Origin: Brevipalpus yothersi
Lineage: Eukaryota > Arthropoda > Arachnida > Trombidiformes > Tenuipalpidae
DNA: 64,000 nt
Direction of reading: 5' to 3'
Assembly (NCBI GenBank): GCA_003956705.1
Contig: QZCP01000223.1
Location: forward strand, 456,364 to 520,363
Below, piece by piece: positions 1-13,406 of this stretch. A program made the position numbers and the translations under genes. Numbering within the stretch: the first letter of the stretch is position 1; each line of letters opens with the position of its first letter. Below the pieces are notes generated by a model. It ran no database searches. It saw nothing but the letters and a program-made list of their open reading frames with translations, and was not told the origin of the DNA.

Positions 1-82
1 CCCTAATAATAAAGTAGGAAAGAGAGAAAGAGAGAGAAAGAAAGCATTGGGAGGGAACATTATCAATCACGAGAAAACGCAC

Positions 83-142
<60 letters not shown>

Positions 143-2260
143 AAAAATTTGAACAACACGGAGCATTTCAGAATCAAACCTTCAGGCAGTTAGCATGGGA
201 AATGAAGTGTCTTCTATCTTCTCCAAATGATGATGAATGAGAGCTCTCTTTTTCTCTTTCTTTCTTTTTCGCCTCGGAAGTAATCATGCATTTTTGGGTT
301 TCAAATTCTTTGAGTGTGAAAGATGGAAAAAGCAAAAATACATATGAACCAAGAACGGAATGTAACTCTTCCGATGAGCTTGATCACAGCTTATCACAAT
401 AAACTGATAATTTGATCCAAACAAATCTTTATCTGGTGAAAATTTTTCTTCAAGTCAAGCGTGAAGCACATTTAGAAAATGAGTAATCACTCAGTAATCA
501 AAACGTGATTCGAATTTTTCTCTGATAATATGTTGTGTGGAGTGAAAAACGAAGGAAAGAGGAATTCCGAGAATTAGGCTTGGCAAAAAGCTGGGCTGAG
601 TCAGTGGACTGAATCGGCTGGCCTGCATATGTGTATGTACTGGCAAATATGCAACAGTGTGAGCAGATATCATAGGAGGAAAAGGGCAAAAATTTGATTT
701 CACGAAGTTTGGAAAACTGCTTCCAAGATTGGTTCAAGAGAGAGAAATACACGAAAGAGAAAGAGAATGAAAGATTACTTCTCAATTTCTCAGAATCAAT
801 TTATCCATTGGTCCACAAAAATTCTTATCTTTAAGAACGATGATCACATAAAAGAAACACTATGAGAATCACTTGCATAGTAGAACCGAAACATGAAGAG
901 TGATGATAAGTGACGAGTAAAACACACAGATGAATGGGAATGAAATTTTTACATTCAAATAGTAAACTTTGGTTTAAAATTTTTTTCGACAGGAAATTAT
1001 GGACAAAAAGCGTGGGAAAAATCAGATGATATTAAATAATATTTATGCAAATTGATGATGATTAAAATGGAGAGAGAGAGAGAGAAAGAGAGAGAGAGTT
1101 GTGTGTGTGTTTGTGAGTTCTTCCTCTATCAAAAAAGAAAAACATTGAATTTGAACTTTAAATATCTTCAGCCGAGAATATCCGAGTACCGGGAAGCTAC
1201 AGAGAGGACTTTAGCCATGCTGGAGGAATAATGAGGGAAAAGGAGAAAGAGAGAAAGAAAGAAAGAAAGAGAGAGAGAAATGATGGCAAATCAAATGTAT
1301 GTGTGCTCGTTTGGCAGGGAGCAAATGTAAAAAGAAGAGGAAAAGAAGAAAAACAAAGGATTGATGACAAAAAAGTGAAAGATGGTCAGATGTTAGGCAG
1401 GATTTGAAGTATTTTCTAAGAAGGATTAATTGATCGGCTTGATCACAATACGTGACCCCTTAAAAGTAACTTCCCATCAACATCATAATCAGGCTGACTA
1501 AATGAATTGGGTACTGTCACGAAGACAATGAGGATTTCGGGCTTCCAATATGATTGATAACTATTTAAGTATATCGATCAAGATGAGAATCACCAACAGA
1601 AGTGAGTCAGGCTAGGCTACATGTATGTTCTCCTGATCATAATACATTTACAGTCATACATTATAACCGAATTGATTCTTAAGCAAGATCTTGAAAAAAG
1701 CGAGTGTCTTTCAAATCTTTTCTTTCTTGGGAGTTGTACTGGCAACAATGAGTAGGTATTTGCCTTAAGTACCTAAATGGTTTTCTTTGGATCATAATCT
1801 TTCATGAGAGTCAAGAAGGAGGAGGAGGAGGAGGATGAGGAGTAGAGGAGGAAGAAGAAGCAGCAGCAGCAGCATTTTGAGTCGATTTGTGACTTTTTCT
1901 GATGAGAGATGCTGAGTTGAGACTGTGTAGAAATTTAAAACCAACCCGTTCTCATTTTCACTTTCGAGTGGATTTTTTATGGACGAAGAGCGTGAGAAAA
2001 GCAGAATAATTCGTTCCTATGGGCGAACATAATCAATTCTCAGCTCAAACAATAGCTGATAACACTTTAAGTAGCTCTTTTATAATTGTACATCTTGCCA
2101 AAAGATCATGTTATGATCTTTATCTGTTGATTTCACATCCATTTTTTTGAACAAAATTTGAATCACTTGATTTCCACTTCACATATAGTTCCGTTCATTG
2201 TATGAAGGGAAGATTTAAGATTTAAGATTAATTTTGATGATCAGATCACAAAACAGAATC
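1..2260. other. Gene-free flank downstream of GRK2
   Basis: I see no supportable coding exon here. The stretch is AT-rich with GA-rich simple repeats (about 87-138, 1069-1099, 1240-1280) and a purine-rich GGA/GAA/GCA tract near 1818-1875. The part nearest 2260 is expected to hold the 3' UTR of the minus-strand GRK2 gene. Confidence 0.6.
87..138. repeat. (GA)n microsatellite
   Basis: Uninterrupted GA dinucleotide tract of about 52 nt. It is the first of many GA/CT tracts in the window. Confidence 0.95.
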
Positions 2261-5200
2261 TCAATTGCTGTTATAGTTGCTTAACACATTTGAGGTGTGA
2301 TGAGCCTGAGAAGAGCTTGTGGTGAATCCAGAGGTGATATTGGAGGCTGTGCTACGATTTTCTGCTCCATAAATTTTGGTCGCTTTCTTAGCCATACTTC
2401 CTAACAATTCAACAGAATCTTTATGAGTTGATTTGAGTTGACACAGCCACTCTTTGAGTCCAATTTCATCAGGATTAGTTAGCACTAGCTTGGCATCCTT
2501 GTTTGGTTCATTTTTTGACTTGAGAACTATACAGTTCTCACCTTTAACTTGAACATATTCTGGAGACACTTCTTCAATTGTGTCCATAAATATGAGTTCG
2601 GGCTTTGTATTGGCTGATTCACTGTGTAACTCCAGTCGATTTGGATACAATTTTCCATATCTTGTTTGCCAATTGGAAGCAAAACCTCCAAGACCACCCA
2701 ATTTTTTCAAATACCCATGTAGTTTACAATCAGATTCTTTTTCATCTTCGAATCTACACTTAAGCTTAGCTTTACGCTTTTGTTCTATTTTATCAGTCTC
2801 TTGATTGATTGTATCAAAAACAGTCTCAGATATTTCCTGTTGCCACCGTTCACTGACGACAACAGGAAAATTCCTGTACAACTCTTGATCAGCTTCAGTT
2901 AATTTAATCCCTTTGGTATCTTCTTCGTCAAATGAGCCAATGTCAAATGCATCGGCTGCATTCACCTCACCACGAGGAGGTATCAGTGGTGGTGGATATT
3001 TTTGTAGATAAACAAGTTGCCAGTCTATGCCTTTGAAGAATGGGTGCTCCTTAACTTCGTCGGCACTGCAGGCAAGGAGAAAACAGGTTAACGATCAGAG
3101 GAACTTGGGGAGTGGCGAGGTGGGGAATGTTTGATGAATTTGATTGAAAACGGAGAATGAAAAAGAGAGAGAGAGAAAGAGAAAAAGAAAGAGAAAGAGA
3201 AAGGAGGAGACTCAGCAAAAGAAGACAGAGTAGTAAAAGAAAGAAAGAAAGAGCAAGAGAGAGAGAGATCTATCAGAGAGTGAGAGATGATGATGAGGAT
3301 GAATGAGCACTCTGATGAACTTACCTTCTTCCTTTGCACCCTAACCGCTTGTCCACGTCTCGCTGTAGAAGACCCTCCAGAAGAGATTTGAGCTCAGGAG
3401 AGAAGGAATCTGGAAGTTCCACATTCATGGTCATCGTCATGCGATCTATCTCGTGTTTATCTTTAGTTTTATGTTGCCTAAATGGACTGTGGCCCTTAAG
3501 TAGCTTGTAAAGCATACATCCTAATGAAAACCAATCGGCGCTAGAATCATATGGAGTTCCCTTGGATAGTACCTCTGGAGCCATGTATCCATGAGTACCT
3601 ACGGAAGCATGCGGCTTTTTACGGGAAAAATCACAGGCTAAGCCAAGATCAGAAATTCGCACATGTCCATGCTCATCCAACAGTATATTCGCCGGTTTCA
3701 AGTCTCTATACACAACATATCTTTTGTGCATATGTTCGAGACCAAGTATAACTTCCGCCGCATAAAATCTCATGTCTTGTTCGCTAAAAACACCGTGTTG
3801 AGATAAATGATAGTGTAAATCACCACCATTCATTAGATCGAGAATGAAACAAAGTTTATCAGCCGTTTGAAAGGCATAAGTCATACAGACTATGAATGGA
3901 CAATCTTCACCAGTTGAGACTAGAGACAACATGATTCTTTCATTCAAGGCAAGTGTTTCACCCTGTTTCATCTTGATTCGTTTCTTGTCCAAGCATTTCA
4001 TGGCATACATTTTACCAGTGTCCGCTTTTCTACATCCATACACTTCACCAAAACCTCCTCTCCCTATGATTCTATGAACACTGAAATCGTTCATAGTTAA
4101 CTGGATATTTAATTCCAAATTTTTCCATTGGCAGAAACGTGTAAACTTGTCACTGCAAGGGGCACATGAAGCGTACAAGTGATGAGAATGATGATGATGC
4201 GAAGCAAATGAGTAGTAGACCAGTGAGGTGAAAGAGAAGATGGAGATGGAGATGAAGCAGAGCAGGGAGAAGATGAGATGAGATGAAGAGAGAAAGAGGA
4301 AGAGAGAGAGGAACGGAGGAAGAGAGAAAGAGAGAGTTCGATAAGAATGGTGAATGAAAAAAAACCAATTATCAACACAATGATGACTTTCATTCATTAT
4401 CATGTTTGCTATTTGAATCGTAACAAATGTGAGAGAGGGAGGGAAAGAGAGAGAGAGAGAGAACATTACTACAAACAGGTGTCATAAAGATGAAAGTGAC
4501 GTGCATAAACACACATAAATTCCCTTGCTGGTTAATAGAATAAATGATAAATAATCGTGAAGGTGTGAAGACACGTAGAGATGCTAGTTGATGAGATAAT
4601 TGAACTAGACTAGACATATGAAAGGGGTTTATTTTTTCAAATAATAGTGGGAAAATATTTCATCCAATCTAAGAAATCTTGCAAATCTGTCCTATTTACA
4701 TAGAGAGATCATTGAAGATGAAGAAAGTAATCACAATAGTCTGATAATTTCAACATGAACATATAATGAACCTTATCAATTCATTAAATCGAAAAGAGTA
4801 AAGAGAAAGGGAGAGATAAAAAGAGAGAGAGAGAGAGAAAGAGATAGAAAGAGCGAAATCGTGAACATAGGGTAACCAATGCACATATATTTACCTTTCG
4901 ATAAATTTATTAAAAATATCCCCTCGTAATTGGCTGAATATTTCCTCGATGTAAGGTTGGAACAATGTTACCGGTACCTCATTTCTCATCAATGATTTCT
5001 GGACATGACTGACCGCATCTTTTGGATAATTATGAGAATGCGATAGCAATTCTTTCATGATGAAATTATCATATATTTTTCGAGCAGCTTCACGACGCTC
5101 TTCGACAGTTTCCAGTTCTTCATATTGTTTGATTTCCTCATAAAATTTCAATTGTGGCACAGATACGTCACAAACATTTTCACAAAAATCTTTAAACAAT

Positions 5201-5397
5201 AGAAAGCCTAATTTTTGATTGAAAATCTTGTCAAATGATATCTCGTGCATTTTCTCAAGATACTTGTGCATCACGGAACGTACACTTGGATCCGGCAGGA
5301 CGATTTTTTTGGACGCACGAGCTGCCGGTGTTGATTTAGACTTTTCCATGGCCATTAAATAGCTAACATCGGCCAAAACAGCTTCTAAATCCGCCAT
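2261..5397 (-). CDS. GRK2: G protein-coupled receptor kinase 2 (beta-adrenergic receptor kinase type)
   Basis: Serine/threonine kinase that phosphorylates agonist-occupied GPCRs at the plasma membrane and is recruited by G-beta-gamma. Exons (minus): 5397-4895, 4152-3325, 3065-2261, joining in phase to 711 aa (human GRK2 has 689). The start MADLEAVLADVSYLM matches the family N-terminus; an in-frame ATG eight codons upstream is ignored. The order is RGS-homology region (about 54-175), AGC kinase (about 190-455), PH domain (about 560-650) and a divergent tail. Visible kinase features are GRGGFGEVYG, the ATP lysine K220 in AMK, YRDLKPAN, and DLG instead of DFG, which is normal for GRKs. The split serine codon at the exon 1/2 junction restores the family's FIESDKF. 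The last about 40 residues are Ser/Thr/Asn-rich and not recognisably conserved. The kinase is very well conserved, so identity is firm; only the extent of the UTRs is unknown. Confidence 0.96.
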
Positions 5398-7116
5398 TTT
5401 GGCCACTAAATTACAATTCAAATCAATTCAATAGAGTAGATCAAAAATACACAGACATACACACACCAAAACTGTCGAATTTTTGTATTGGATATTCCAT
5501 CTTTTATTTACCTTAAGAAGAGAGAGAGAGGAAAAGAGAGAGAGAGAGAGAGAGAGAGACAGATCAAAGCTTCAATGCATTGCAATAGCTTTCCTTTCAC
5601 AAACCTCAACAAAACATTCCTCTTTACCAAACTACAACTACTAACGACTACAGCGCCAATGCTTCGCTTTACACTCATCAACGCCATCTGGCAACTAGGA
5701 AATTGAACATTGTGTTAGTATTGAAAATTCTTGTCATACTTTTTTCATTTTCTACTTCCACTTGAATTGTATTGGGATGCTATGGAGTCAGTTGTTCGAT
5801 TGACCTAGGATAATGTTCGAATTTTTTCTCTCTTGTCTTACTTCTCTCTCTCTCTCTCTTTCTGTTTTGCTTTATTTAAAGCAATTGTGTGGGGAGGTTG
5901 GAATGCTACTGGCTGCTATCCGTTCTCTTTCTGTCAAAGAAGTAGATCTTGAGAACTCTTCGAATTATTGGCTGAAGGGATTGAAGCTAGGATGGTTAGA
6001 TCTTTTTTCGAAATCTCAGTGGTTTTTTGAGGTTTGTGTGGAGAGAAGTTGAGAAATTTTTTTTGTAACAGAAAGAGGGAGAGAGAGTAAGAGAAAATAC
6101 TGTATCAAATGTTTCCACCAGAAACGATTGATTTGGAGAGGAGAACCAGGGGTCATTGAAGGAGAGTAAAATTGCAAAACTTGTGCACATTAAGTGTCCC
6201 GATCAAATATGACACCGAGAATTAAAATGAAAGCTGATGCAAACTGATTTCCTTATTAAACAAAGTCAGGTTACAAATGATTAGGGAGGATGTTTTTCAG
6301 CCCTTTAAATAAATTACAAATTACGCTATTCAGCGGGCTCGCAGTTTGCTGGCAAACTATCGATGGAATTACTGATGGATGTAATTCATGTCGAGCGAGC
6401 TGTTACAAAGTTCCTAAACCGATCAGACGCGGCGGTAAATAATTTGGTCGACACGGTAGATATTCCTCAAATATATGAGCTACGATAGCTAGAAAGATAT
6501 TAAGAAGATTGATTTTTCGGTTTTTTTCCTTGCTGTTAGATTAAATACGATATTAGATAGATTTTTTTCAAAAAACCCAAAGAGAAGACTGAATCGGAAT
6601 CTTCTCTCAAAGATCGGCTTAAAATGAAGAATTTTTCCTAATTTGCTGGATGGTTGTTATGCTTTCTGTGTTGGTTTGTTGCACATACAAAGGTGTGTCG
6701 CACTGATAAATGCTCTTAATTTTCAAAATTTATGGTAGTAGGTGGTTGTTTGGTGGATTTTTTTGTTCTACTGGTTGGTTGGTAGTAAAGGAAGTGTGTG
6801 TGTGTTGTTTGTTTGTTTGTGTGTGTGAGAGAAAGAAATCACGAGAAGATAACTATTGTCGTGACAGGAGACAGATAATATAAGTCTTGATAGGAACCCT
6901 GGATGGATAGGTGTGTACCACTAACAGTTAGATTAAGGAGGGGATTGTTCACTGGGAATCCAGTGAGTTTTTTCGGTGTCTTACAAAGATGTGTACGAAA
7001 TTATGAAAAGCGGGACCAAATGAAGGCCACAGAACCACCATCATATGAATCAAGAGGTCTTCGGGTAATTCAAATCCAATGGGCACAGTGGGGGGAATGA
7101 AGAGTACACAGACTGA
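5398..7116. other. Intergenic: GRK2 5' side and Y-box 3' UTR side
   Basis: No coding exon is recognisable. The lower part must contain the GRK2 promoter and 5' UTR. The upper part should contain the 3' UTR of the minus-strand Y-box gene. Around 6330-6480 the composition is more mixed and less AT-rich than its surroundings. A short GA tract lies near 5520-5560. Confidence 0.5.
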
Positions 7117-8403
7117 TTAAGCTTCTTGAGGAGTACTCTTCTCAACACCGTTATTAGTTTCAGCTGGCACATTTTCTTTCTCTTCGGCTGCTCGCTCATT
7201 TCCCGATGAGTTAGAATTGAATCCAACTTTTCGATCACCCTTCGCTTCAGCAGCCTTGCCTTCCTTATTCTCTCGTTCACTTCGATCCCCACCACTGTTG
7301 CGAGGTCCTCTGGGTGGTCCTCTTCTGCCACCTCCACCTCTACGGCGTACGCGGAAGCCACCGCCGCCGCCTCCGCCACCACTACCACCACCGCCGTCAA
7401 CACCAGCGGCAGGTTGTCTACGAGGGCGTCGAGCAGGTCGATTGGCGTCTTGGTTGTTATTGACAGCGTTATCGTTCTGTTGAGTCAAGATAGATAAGAG
7501 AGAAAATTATCATTATGTAACAATACAGAACGAATGAAATTGAAAGTATAAGAAAGCATACGTATGAATATATATACATGTATGAGATAAAAAGAGAATT
7601 CAACATACCCCACTCGCATCTCCGTCTGCTCCACTTTGGCTACCTTCGGTGTCACTACGCGGTCTTCGCGGTCTTCGACTCCAGTATCGTCGAAGAAAAC
7701 GTTTTTGACGAGGTCTCTGGGCATCCGAAGCACCTTGAGGTCTTTCACCACTGTAGCTGTTTTCAGCAGGCTCAGCCTGTTCATCGTTAACATAATTTTC
7801 ATTTGATAGGCCTCTCGGTCTTCTTGGCATTCCTCTTCTCGGTCTACTAGGATAATATCCACCACGCCGGAAGAAGCCTCCTCGCTGTCGATTGACACGA
7901 CGAGGTCTTTCCGCAACTTCTTGATCGTGCTTCTCTACACCACTATCTTGGGCACTTTCGAACCCGGGTTCTTCCTTAAAATCTCTTCGAGGAAACCTTG
8001 ACCGACGATTATCACGACGACCACGTCCACCAAAGTAGCCACCTCTTCGACGAGGATTGTATGGTCTCTTTTCGGCAGCATACTGGCTTCCCTTGACCGG
8101 CTGCCCTCCGACACCAGTCACATTTGCTGCCTCATTTCCCTTTTCACCTTCTACGATGTCAAATTCGACAGTTTCTCCGTCACCCACACTCCTCACAGCT
8201 TTGCTAGGATTGTTGCGAGCAATAGCAGTCTGATGAACAAAGACATCCTCATTTTCCTTATCATTTCTCGATATGAAACCATATCCATTCTTAACGTTGA
8301 ACCATTTCACAGTACCAACAACACCTTTCACGATCACTTTCTTGGTGCCATTGGTGGCCGGATCGGCAGCTGCCACCGGAGCCTTATCACCACCTTCGGT
8401 CAT
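7117..8403 (-). CDS. YBX1: Y-box binding protein (cold-shock domain RNA/DNA-binding protein)
   Basis: mRNP-packaging and translation-regulating Y-box protein, similar to Drosophila yps and vertebrate YBX1. Exons (minus) are 8403-7609 and 7476-7117, joined in phase 0 to 384 aa. The cold-shock domain lies at about residues 27-95, with RNP1 (GYGFI, 40-44) and RNP2 (DVFVH, 53-57) intact after VVGTVKWFNVKNGYG. The tail alternates Arg/Gly-rich basic patches (RRRGGYFGGRGRR, RRPRRPR) with acidic patches, as in the family, and the second exon adds a long Gly run. The start ATG follows the family spacing before the cold-shock domain. The donor GTATGT and acceptor CAACAG are canonical. Head-to-head with the secreted-protein gene at 9874, but 1.5 kb apart. 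Confidence 0.96.
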
Positions 8404-9873
8404 ACTATTTTCTTCCGCCAGCTTTGATGATTATTGTTGGATCGGCTCTCGGAAGGGCCTTTGCTTTGTTCCTTGGTTGGAAGAGAGAGAGAGGTGGTAT
8501 GGATGGTAAAATACAAATGTGGGGGGAGAGGAAGAAAGCGTGAATGTAGAAGAGACACACACACCACACCACCGCTTATACACACACTTTTAACTTAAAC
8601 ACACACTGGTTGGTCTGTGTCTATCGATGGATTTCCGGATCCTCTCACACTGGGATGTTATCTGGGATGGATGTTAGGTGATGTGTTGGCTTGGATGTTA
8701 ACCAATTTAGGTAAACTCTAGAGAGAGCTAGAGAGATGTTAGTTACAATTAGATAAAGCTTTTGCAGGGAAACAAGAGCAGAAGAGAGAGAGAGTGAGAC
8801 AAGAAGAAAAAAGGAAGGGAGAAATGCTCAATTGCGAATCTCTTCTCTCTCTCTCTCTCTCTCTTCTCTCTCTTCTTCTTCTCTGCTCAACAAGCCACAC
8901 CGCACTGACATCATATCATGCGAACCTGGTGGCCTATGCAATTGTGTAACTTTTTTTTTTTTCGGCTTTTTTTATCCAGCCTTTACACAGCCTTTTTCTA
9001 AACGGAGCTGTTACCATGGTAACACTTTGGATAGATGTCGCTAGTTGAACAAAAGTATCTGATATCGGTATCTGTAGTAGGGAGAGGTATCAGGTATGGA
9101 GGTTTCAAATCAGAGTCTCTGATTCAGAGAAAGAGAGAGGTCGAAAAATGTTTGATGAAAGTTTCCTAATGAAACTTGTGGAAAAACTTTCACCTGATAA
9201 TAAATGTTCACAAAATGTTCGAAATCAATTATCATTATCAAAGAATGCTGGGGTTGAGGAGAATTGCTGTGAGGAGGAGAGAGAGAGAGAAGAATAAAAA
9301 GGATAAATGCTTGTAATGAGTTTGTAGGAAGATAACTTTTTCTCCCTCGACTTTGCGGTGCATATCATTATGGTCCACTTCGTTAGTGTGTGTTCGATCA
9401 GATTCAGTGGACCGAGAATTTCAATTCGGTGGTAGGATGATTTATGAGGCTGACTGAGGAGAATGAGTTAAGTGTTTGTCGATATAGAGTGATGACATTG
9501 AATCTAGAGAGATGATCATAGTTCATAGTCATCAAAGGTTGGTCATATATGGTTTAATGAGATGAGGGACAGGAAGGATGAAATATAATCCATAATCAAT
9601 TATTGATTGAGGTTCAAAATGACCCGATTATTTTTTCCTCTTCCAATGGTGGAAAACTTGTCAATTTACAGGTTAAATTAATAAATCTCCAGTAATGGAC
9701 AATAAGGTTCGCCTTGGTTCAATCTCCTAGGTATCTACAATCCATTTACCTTGCAGATGTCCACATTTGTCCATGATTTTCAGGCAATAAAAACTCACAA
9801 TCAATCCCTGATCTGAAACATTTCACCTCTTGTTATCCCTGAACAACGGCTATTCAAACTTATCCAACTGAAA
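8404..9873. other. Intergenic between Y-box and orphan secreted gene
   Basis: This should hold the Y-box 5' UTR and promoter (8404 upward) and the promoter of the plus-strand gene at 9874. A short CT tract occurs near 8844-8880. No coding exon seen. Confidence 0.5.
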
Positions 9874-10731
9874 ATGAAAGTTCTTATCATATGCTGTATA
9901 CTTTTATGCTTTCTCAGCTCTTTTGGTGGCGGAAGTTCATATTCGCCATCCAGTCTCACAGAATATCGTCAACCAAGAGATATGTTCGGTGATTCATCAT
10001 CATCAGATGATTCGTTATTCGATCATTTCAAATCTTTTCTCAAACACTTGATCCGCAAGAAAGAGTCCTTATTTCGTCATCTTCTTCGTGAAAAGAAAAA
10101 AATAATCAAATGTCTCAAATGTCGTAAGCCCAAATTAACTCTACCAACTCCGTGTCCTGATCATGATGGTGATAATGATGATGGAAAAATTGCAAAGACA
10201 ACTGAGAGGCCAGAAATGGACGAAGAAAATTCAATTTCAAAAAGTCCACCTTCGAAATCAACAAGACCAACAATTCCATCCACTTCTTCCATCTCTCCTA
10301 TTCAAACAGGAGAAGCGATTGATGATGAATCAGACTTTACAACATCATCTTCTGATCAAGCAGATAGCGAATCAACAGAACAAGAGGAAAAAGAATCATC
10401 ATCGTCAACACGATTATCAAGTGTTCCAACAGAATCAAGTTCAACTGTATTCACCAAGACAAATGAATCGATGAATAATAATGATAATAATATTTCTGGG
10501 AACGTTGATGAAAATGAACTTTCATCTTCATCTACGAATATGGTAAGTGAAACATTCCAGACTTCAACTGAAATTCCAACAGTCTCTGTTACTTATATTG
10601 GTCTTCCATCAGTAACTGGTGGTGAATCTACTTCTTCGAATAATAGTTCATCAACCACAAATGAAATCACCCAAAACTCAACTGATTTACTCAATCGTTG
10701 GAACGAAATCTTTCGAAGTGATATGATGTAA
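9874..10731 (+). CDS. Orphan secreted Ser/Thr-rich (mucin-like) protein
   Basis: Single-exon ORF of 285 aa that I do not recognise. It opens with a clear signal peptide (MKVLIICCILLCFLSSFGGG). A short basic segment follows (about 52-90: FKSFLKHLIRKK then KIIKCLKCRKPK), containing the mature cysteines in a C-x2-C-x10-C arrangement. From about residue 95 to the end it is low-complexity Ser/Thr/Glu/Asn with many N-x-S/T sites, suggesting a heavily glycosylated extracellular protein such as a mucin, cuticle or salivary component. It ends RWNEIFRSDMM. The ATG lies in an A-rich context (ctgaaaATG). It could be lineage-specific. Codon use and the signal peptide support it being real. Confidence 0.7.
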   Translation: MKVLIICCILLCFLSSFGGGSSYSPSSLTEYRQPRDMFGDSSSSDDSLFDHFKSFLKHLIRKKESLFRHLLREKKKIIKCLKCRKPKLTLPTPCPDHDGDNDDGKIAKTTERPEMDEENSISKSPPSKSTRPTIPSTSSISPIQTGEAIDDESDFTTSSSDQADSESTEQEEKESSSSTRLSSVPTESSSTVFTKTNESMNNNDNNISGNVDENELSSSSTNMVSETFQTSTEIPTVSVTYIGLPSVTGGESTSSNNSSSTTNEITQNSTDLLNRWNEIFRSDMM

Positions 10732-12223
10732 TATTGTAAGCTTTCCCCCTCACAATGTTGTCCTGGAAAAGGAAATGTTACACTTTCATCCAGACCCTAA
10801 CTTTTTTTGTTAATGAATTGATGTAAGAAGAGGAAATCAGTTTTCTCGAGTCAATGTGATAATATTAATCAAGATGTTGAATGATAATGAAATGAATTCT
10901 GCAAACTTTTTCTCAATTTCGATTTTCTCGCCAAAGTTTCTCTCTCGTGTTGGGCAATCAAATGAATCCTCATGAAAAGTAAACTTCACAGTCAAACTTT
11001 TCCGAGTGGGGATCATGATTAACAAAGTTAGTCATGAGTCATGAGTATTAACGGAAAATTCCCAGTCAATTGCTTGATCAGCATTTGATAAGATATTCAC
11101 ACACATTAGACATGTATTTCGTATCAGATTCTTCTGCAAAGTTTGATTAAATTAGTTTCAACTTTGGGACAAAGTTGGAGGAGAAAAAAATGGATATCTC
11201 CTTGCAAAGAATTATTCTCATCAGTCCAAACTTATCCTGATCAATATAGATTATCAGACTGTAATTTGAACTGTCAAGTTGAGTTTCTCAACGCCAAACT
11301 GAACTATTTGCTGAGAACGTTGGGATGACCACTACAAGTCATATCGTGAATCGAAAAAATAAACAAACAGTAATCATGTTAAGCAACGAGTCTGTCTGGT
11401 GTCTAGAAAGAAAGATTACAATCAAATTGAATCAAACTAAATATCATTACACACGTTCACAATCCTCTCTCTGCTCTGATCACCGGTGATAGTCTATCAA
11501 CTCTCAATTGTTAGATTAAATCCTAAAAGCTTATCCAACATCATCATTCTATCCAGCCAATTTGGCTTCGATATCAGAATACTGTAATACCTGTCCAGCA
11601 AAAGTAAAATAAAGGTATGAGAAGAAGAAGAAAAAAAATTATCCACAGAAAAGATGAATACCAATGTTGCCACGAGGACGTGTGTGAATACATGTTCCTG
11701 TGTGAAAAAAGTTTCTCTCTCTTCCATAGTGAAAGTAAATGTATTGAACATGCCGCCAGATATGTGAAAGGGGCTGAACTCAAGCTACTCTTTGACTAGC
11801 ATTGTATGTGTGTGTGTGTGCATATAGCTTTGAAAGTGAACATTTTTTGCTTCTTTCTCTTTCTTTTTCTCTCTCTTCTCTCTCTCTCTCTCATTCTCAT
11901 CACATTTAACTCTCACACATATACACACACATTTGATCTTTGGCTAACAATTAATTTATTAATTTAATTTAATTTGTGTGTGTTAAGTGATTTACCTGAT
12001 TGTGGGTATTCTGTGTGTATGTGTGTGTTGAGTGTGATACACATTTAAAATATATATTACCACTGTGTTTGTGTGTCTATTTAGTGTGTTTCTGTTTTGT
12101 GGTGTATACACACAATATACATCGTTTTGTGGTCTTTCTGTGTGTGTGTCTGTGAATAGTGTTTGATTGTGCTTGATTGTGATTGTCAGTGTTTGTGTGT
12201 GTGCTTCAAGTGTCGATCTGATC
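10732..12223. other. Intergenic upstream of eIF4H
   Basis: No coding exon recognised. From about 11800 to 12220 there are GT/CA- and CT-rich simple stretches that probably include the eIF4H promoter and 5' UTR. Confidence 0.5.
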
Positions 12224-12717
12224 ATGTCAGCGAACAATTTCAGAGGCAGAGAGCGTGGTGGTCCTGGTGGTGGTGGTAGACCATTCTATGATCAACACGA
12301 TTCATTTCAATCGTTTGGCGGTGGTAGCGGTGGTGGACAAAATCAAGTGTATGAAGAACCGTACACGGTGTATGTTGGCAATTTGCCGCTATCAACCGTT
12401 CAAGGAGATATTGATACCATTTTTAAAAATCTGAAGGTATGCTATTCTTTCACTCTTTCTCTCTCTTTCTCGGACCGCACGTATACATATTCACACATTG
12501 AAGGAGAGACTGATGCTGTCATTGTCATTAAAGCACCCGGCTTACAACGGCTATTAATTATGTATTAAAAAAATGAATTCTCAATTGATGTATATTTTTT
12601 TTATTTTTCAGATGGTCAACTCACGGTTAGTGAGAGACAGAGAGACCGATTTGTTCAAAGGTTCGTAATTGTGGGAAGAAGGAGCAGGATTTGTTTATCC
12701 CTTCACACCGACCACGT

Positions 12718-12784
<67 letters not shown>

Positions 12785-13341
12785 TTTCAACGCTTGTCGG
12801 AATCTTGCATTGAGTCTTACCAAATTATCCATTATCTTTTTAGGCTCTTGTTTTGTCGAATTTCATGATGAAGCTTCGCTTAAAGAAGCGCTAAATTTAG
12901 ACGGAGCCGTAAGTGACCATTTTACTTTGCATAAAGTTTNNNNNNNNNNNNNNNNNNNNNNNNNNNNNNNNNNNNNNNNNNNNNNNNNNNNNNNNNNNNN
13001 NNNNNNNNNNNNNNNNNNNNNNNNNNNNNNNNNNNNNNNNNNNNNNNNNNNNNNNNNNNNNNNNNNNNNNNNNNNNNNNNNNNNNNNNNNNNNNNNNNNN
13101 NNNNNNNNNNNNNNNNNNNNNNNNNNNNNNNNNNNNNNNNNNNNNNNNNNNNNNNNNNNNNNNNNNNNNNNNNNNNNNNNNNNNNNNNNNNNNNNNNNNN
13201 NNNNNNNNNNNNNNNNNNNNNNNNNNNNNNNNNNNNNNNNNNNNNNNNNNNNNNNNNNNNNNNNNNNNNNNNNNNNNNNNNNNNNNNNNNNNNNNNNNNN
13301 NNNNNNNNNNNNNNNNNNNNNNNNNNNNNNNNNNNNNNNNN

Positions 13342-13406
<65 letters not shown>

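Noticed and set aside
195..230. Short frame MGNEVSSIFSK with a myristoylation-like start (plus strand)
   Set aside because: Stops after 11 codons with no donor site before the stop and no connecting exon.
491..785. Minus-strand open frames of 70 and 95 codons
   Set aside because: Overlap each other in different frames, low-complexity Ser/Phe composition from GA-rich DNA, no splice support or family features.
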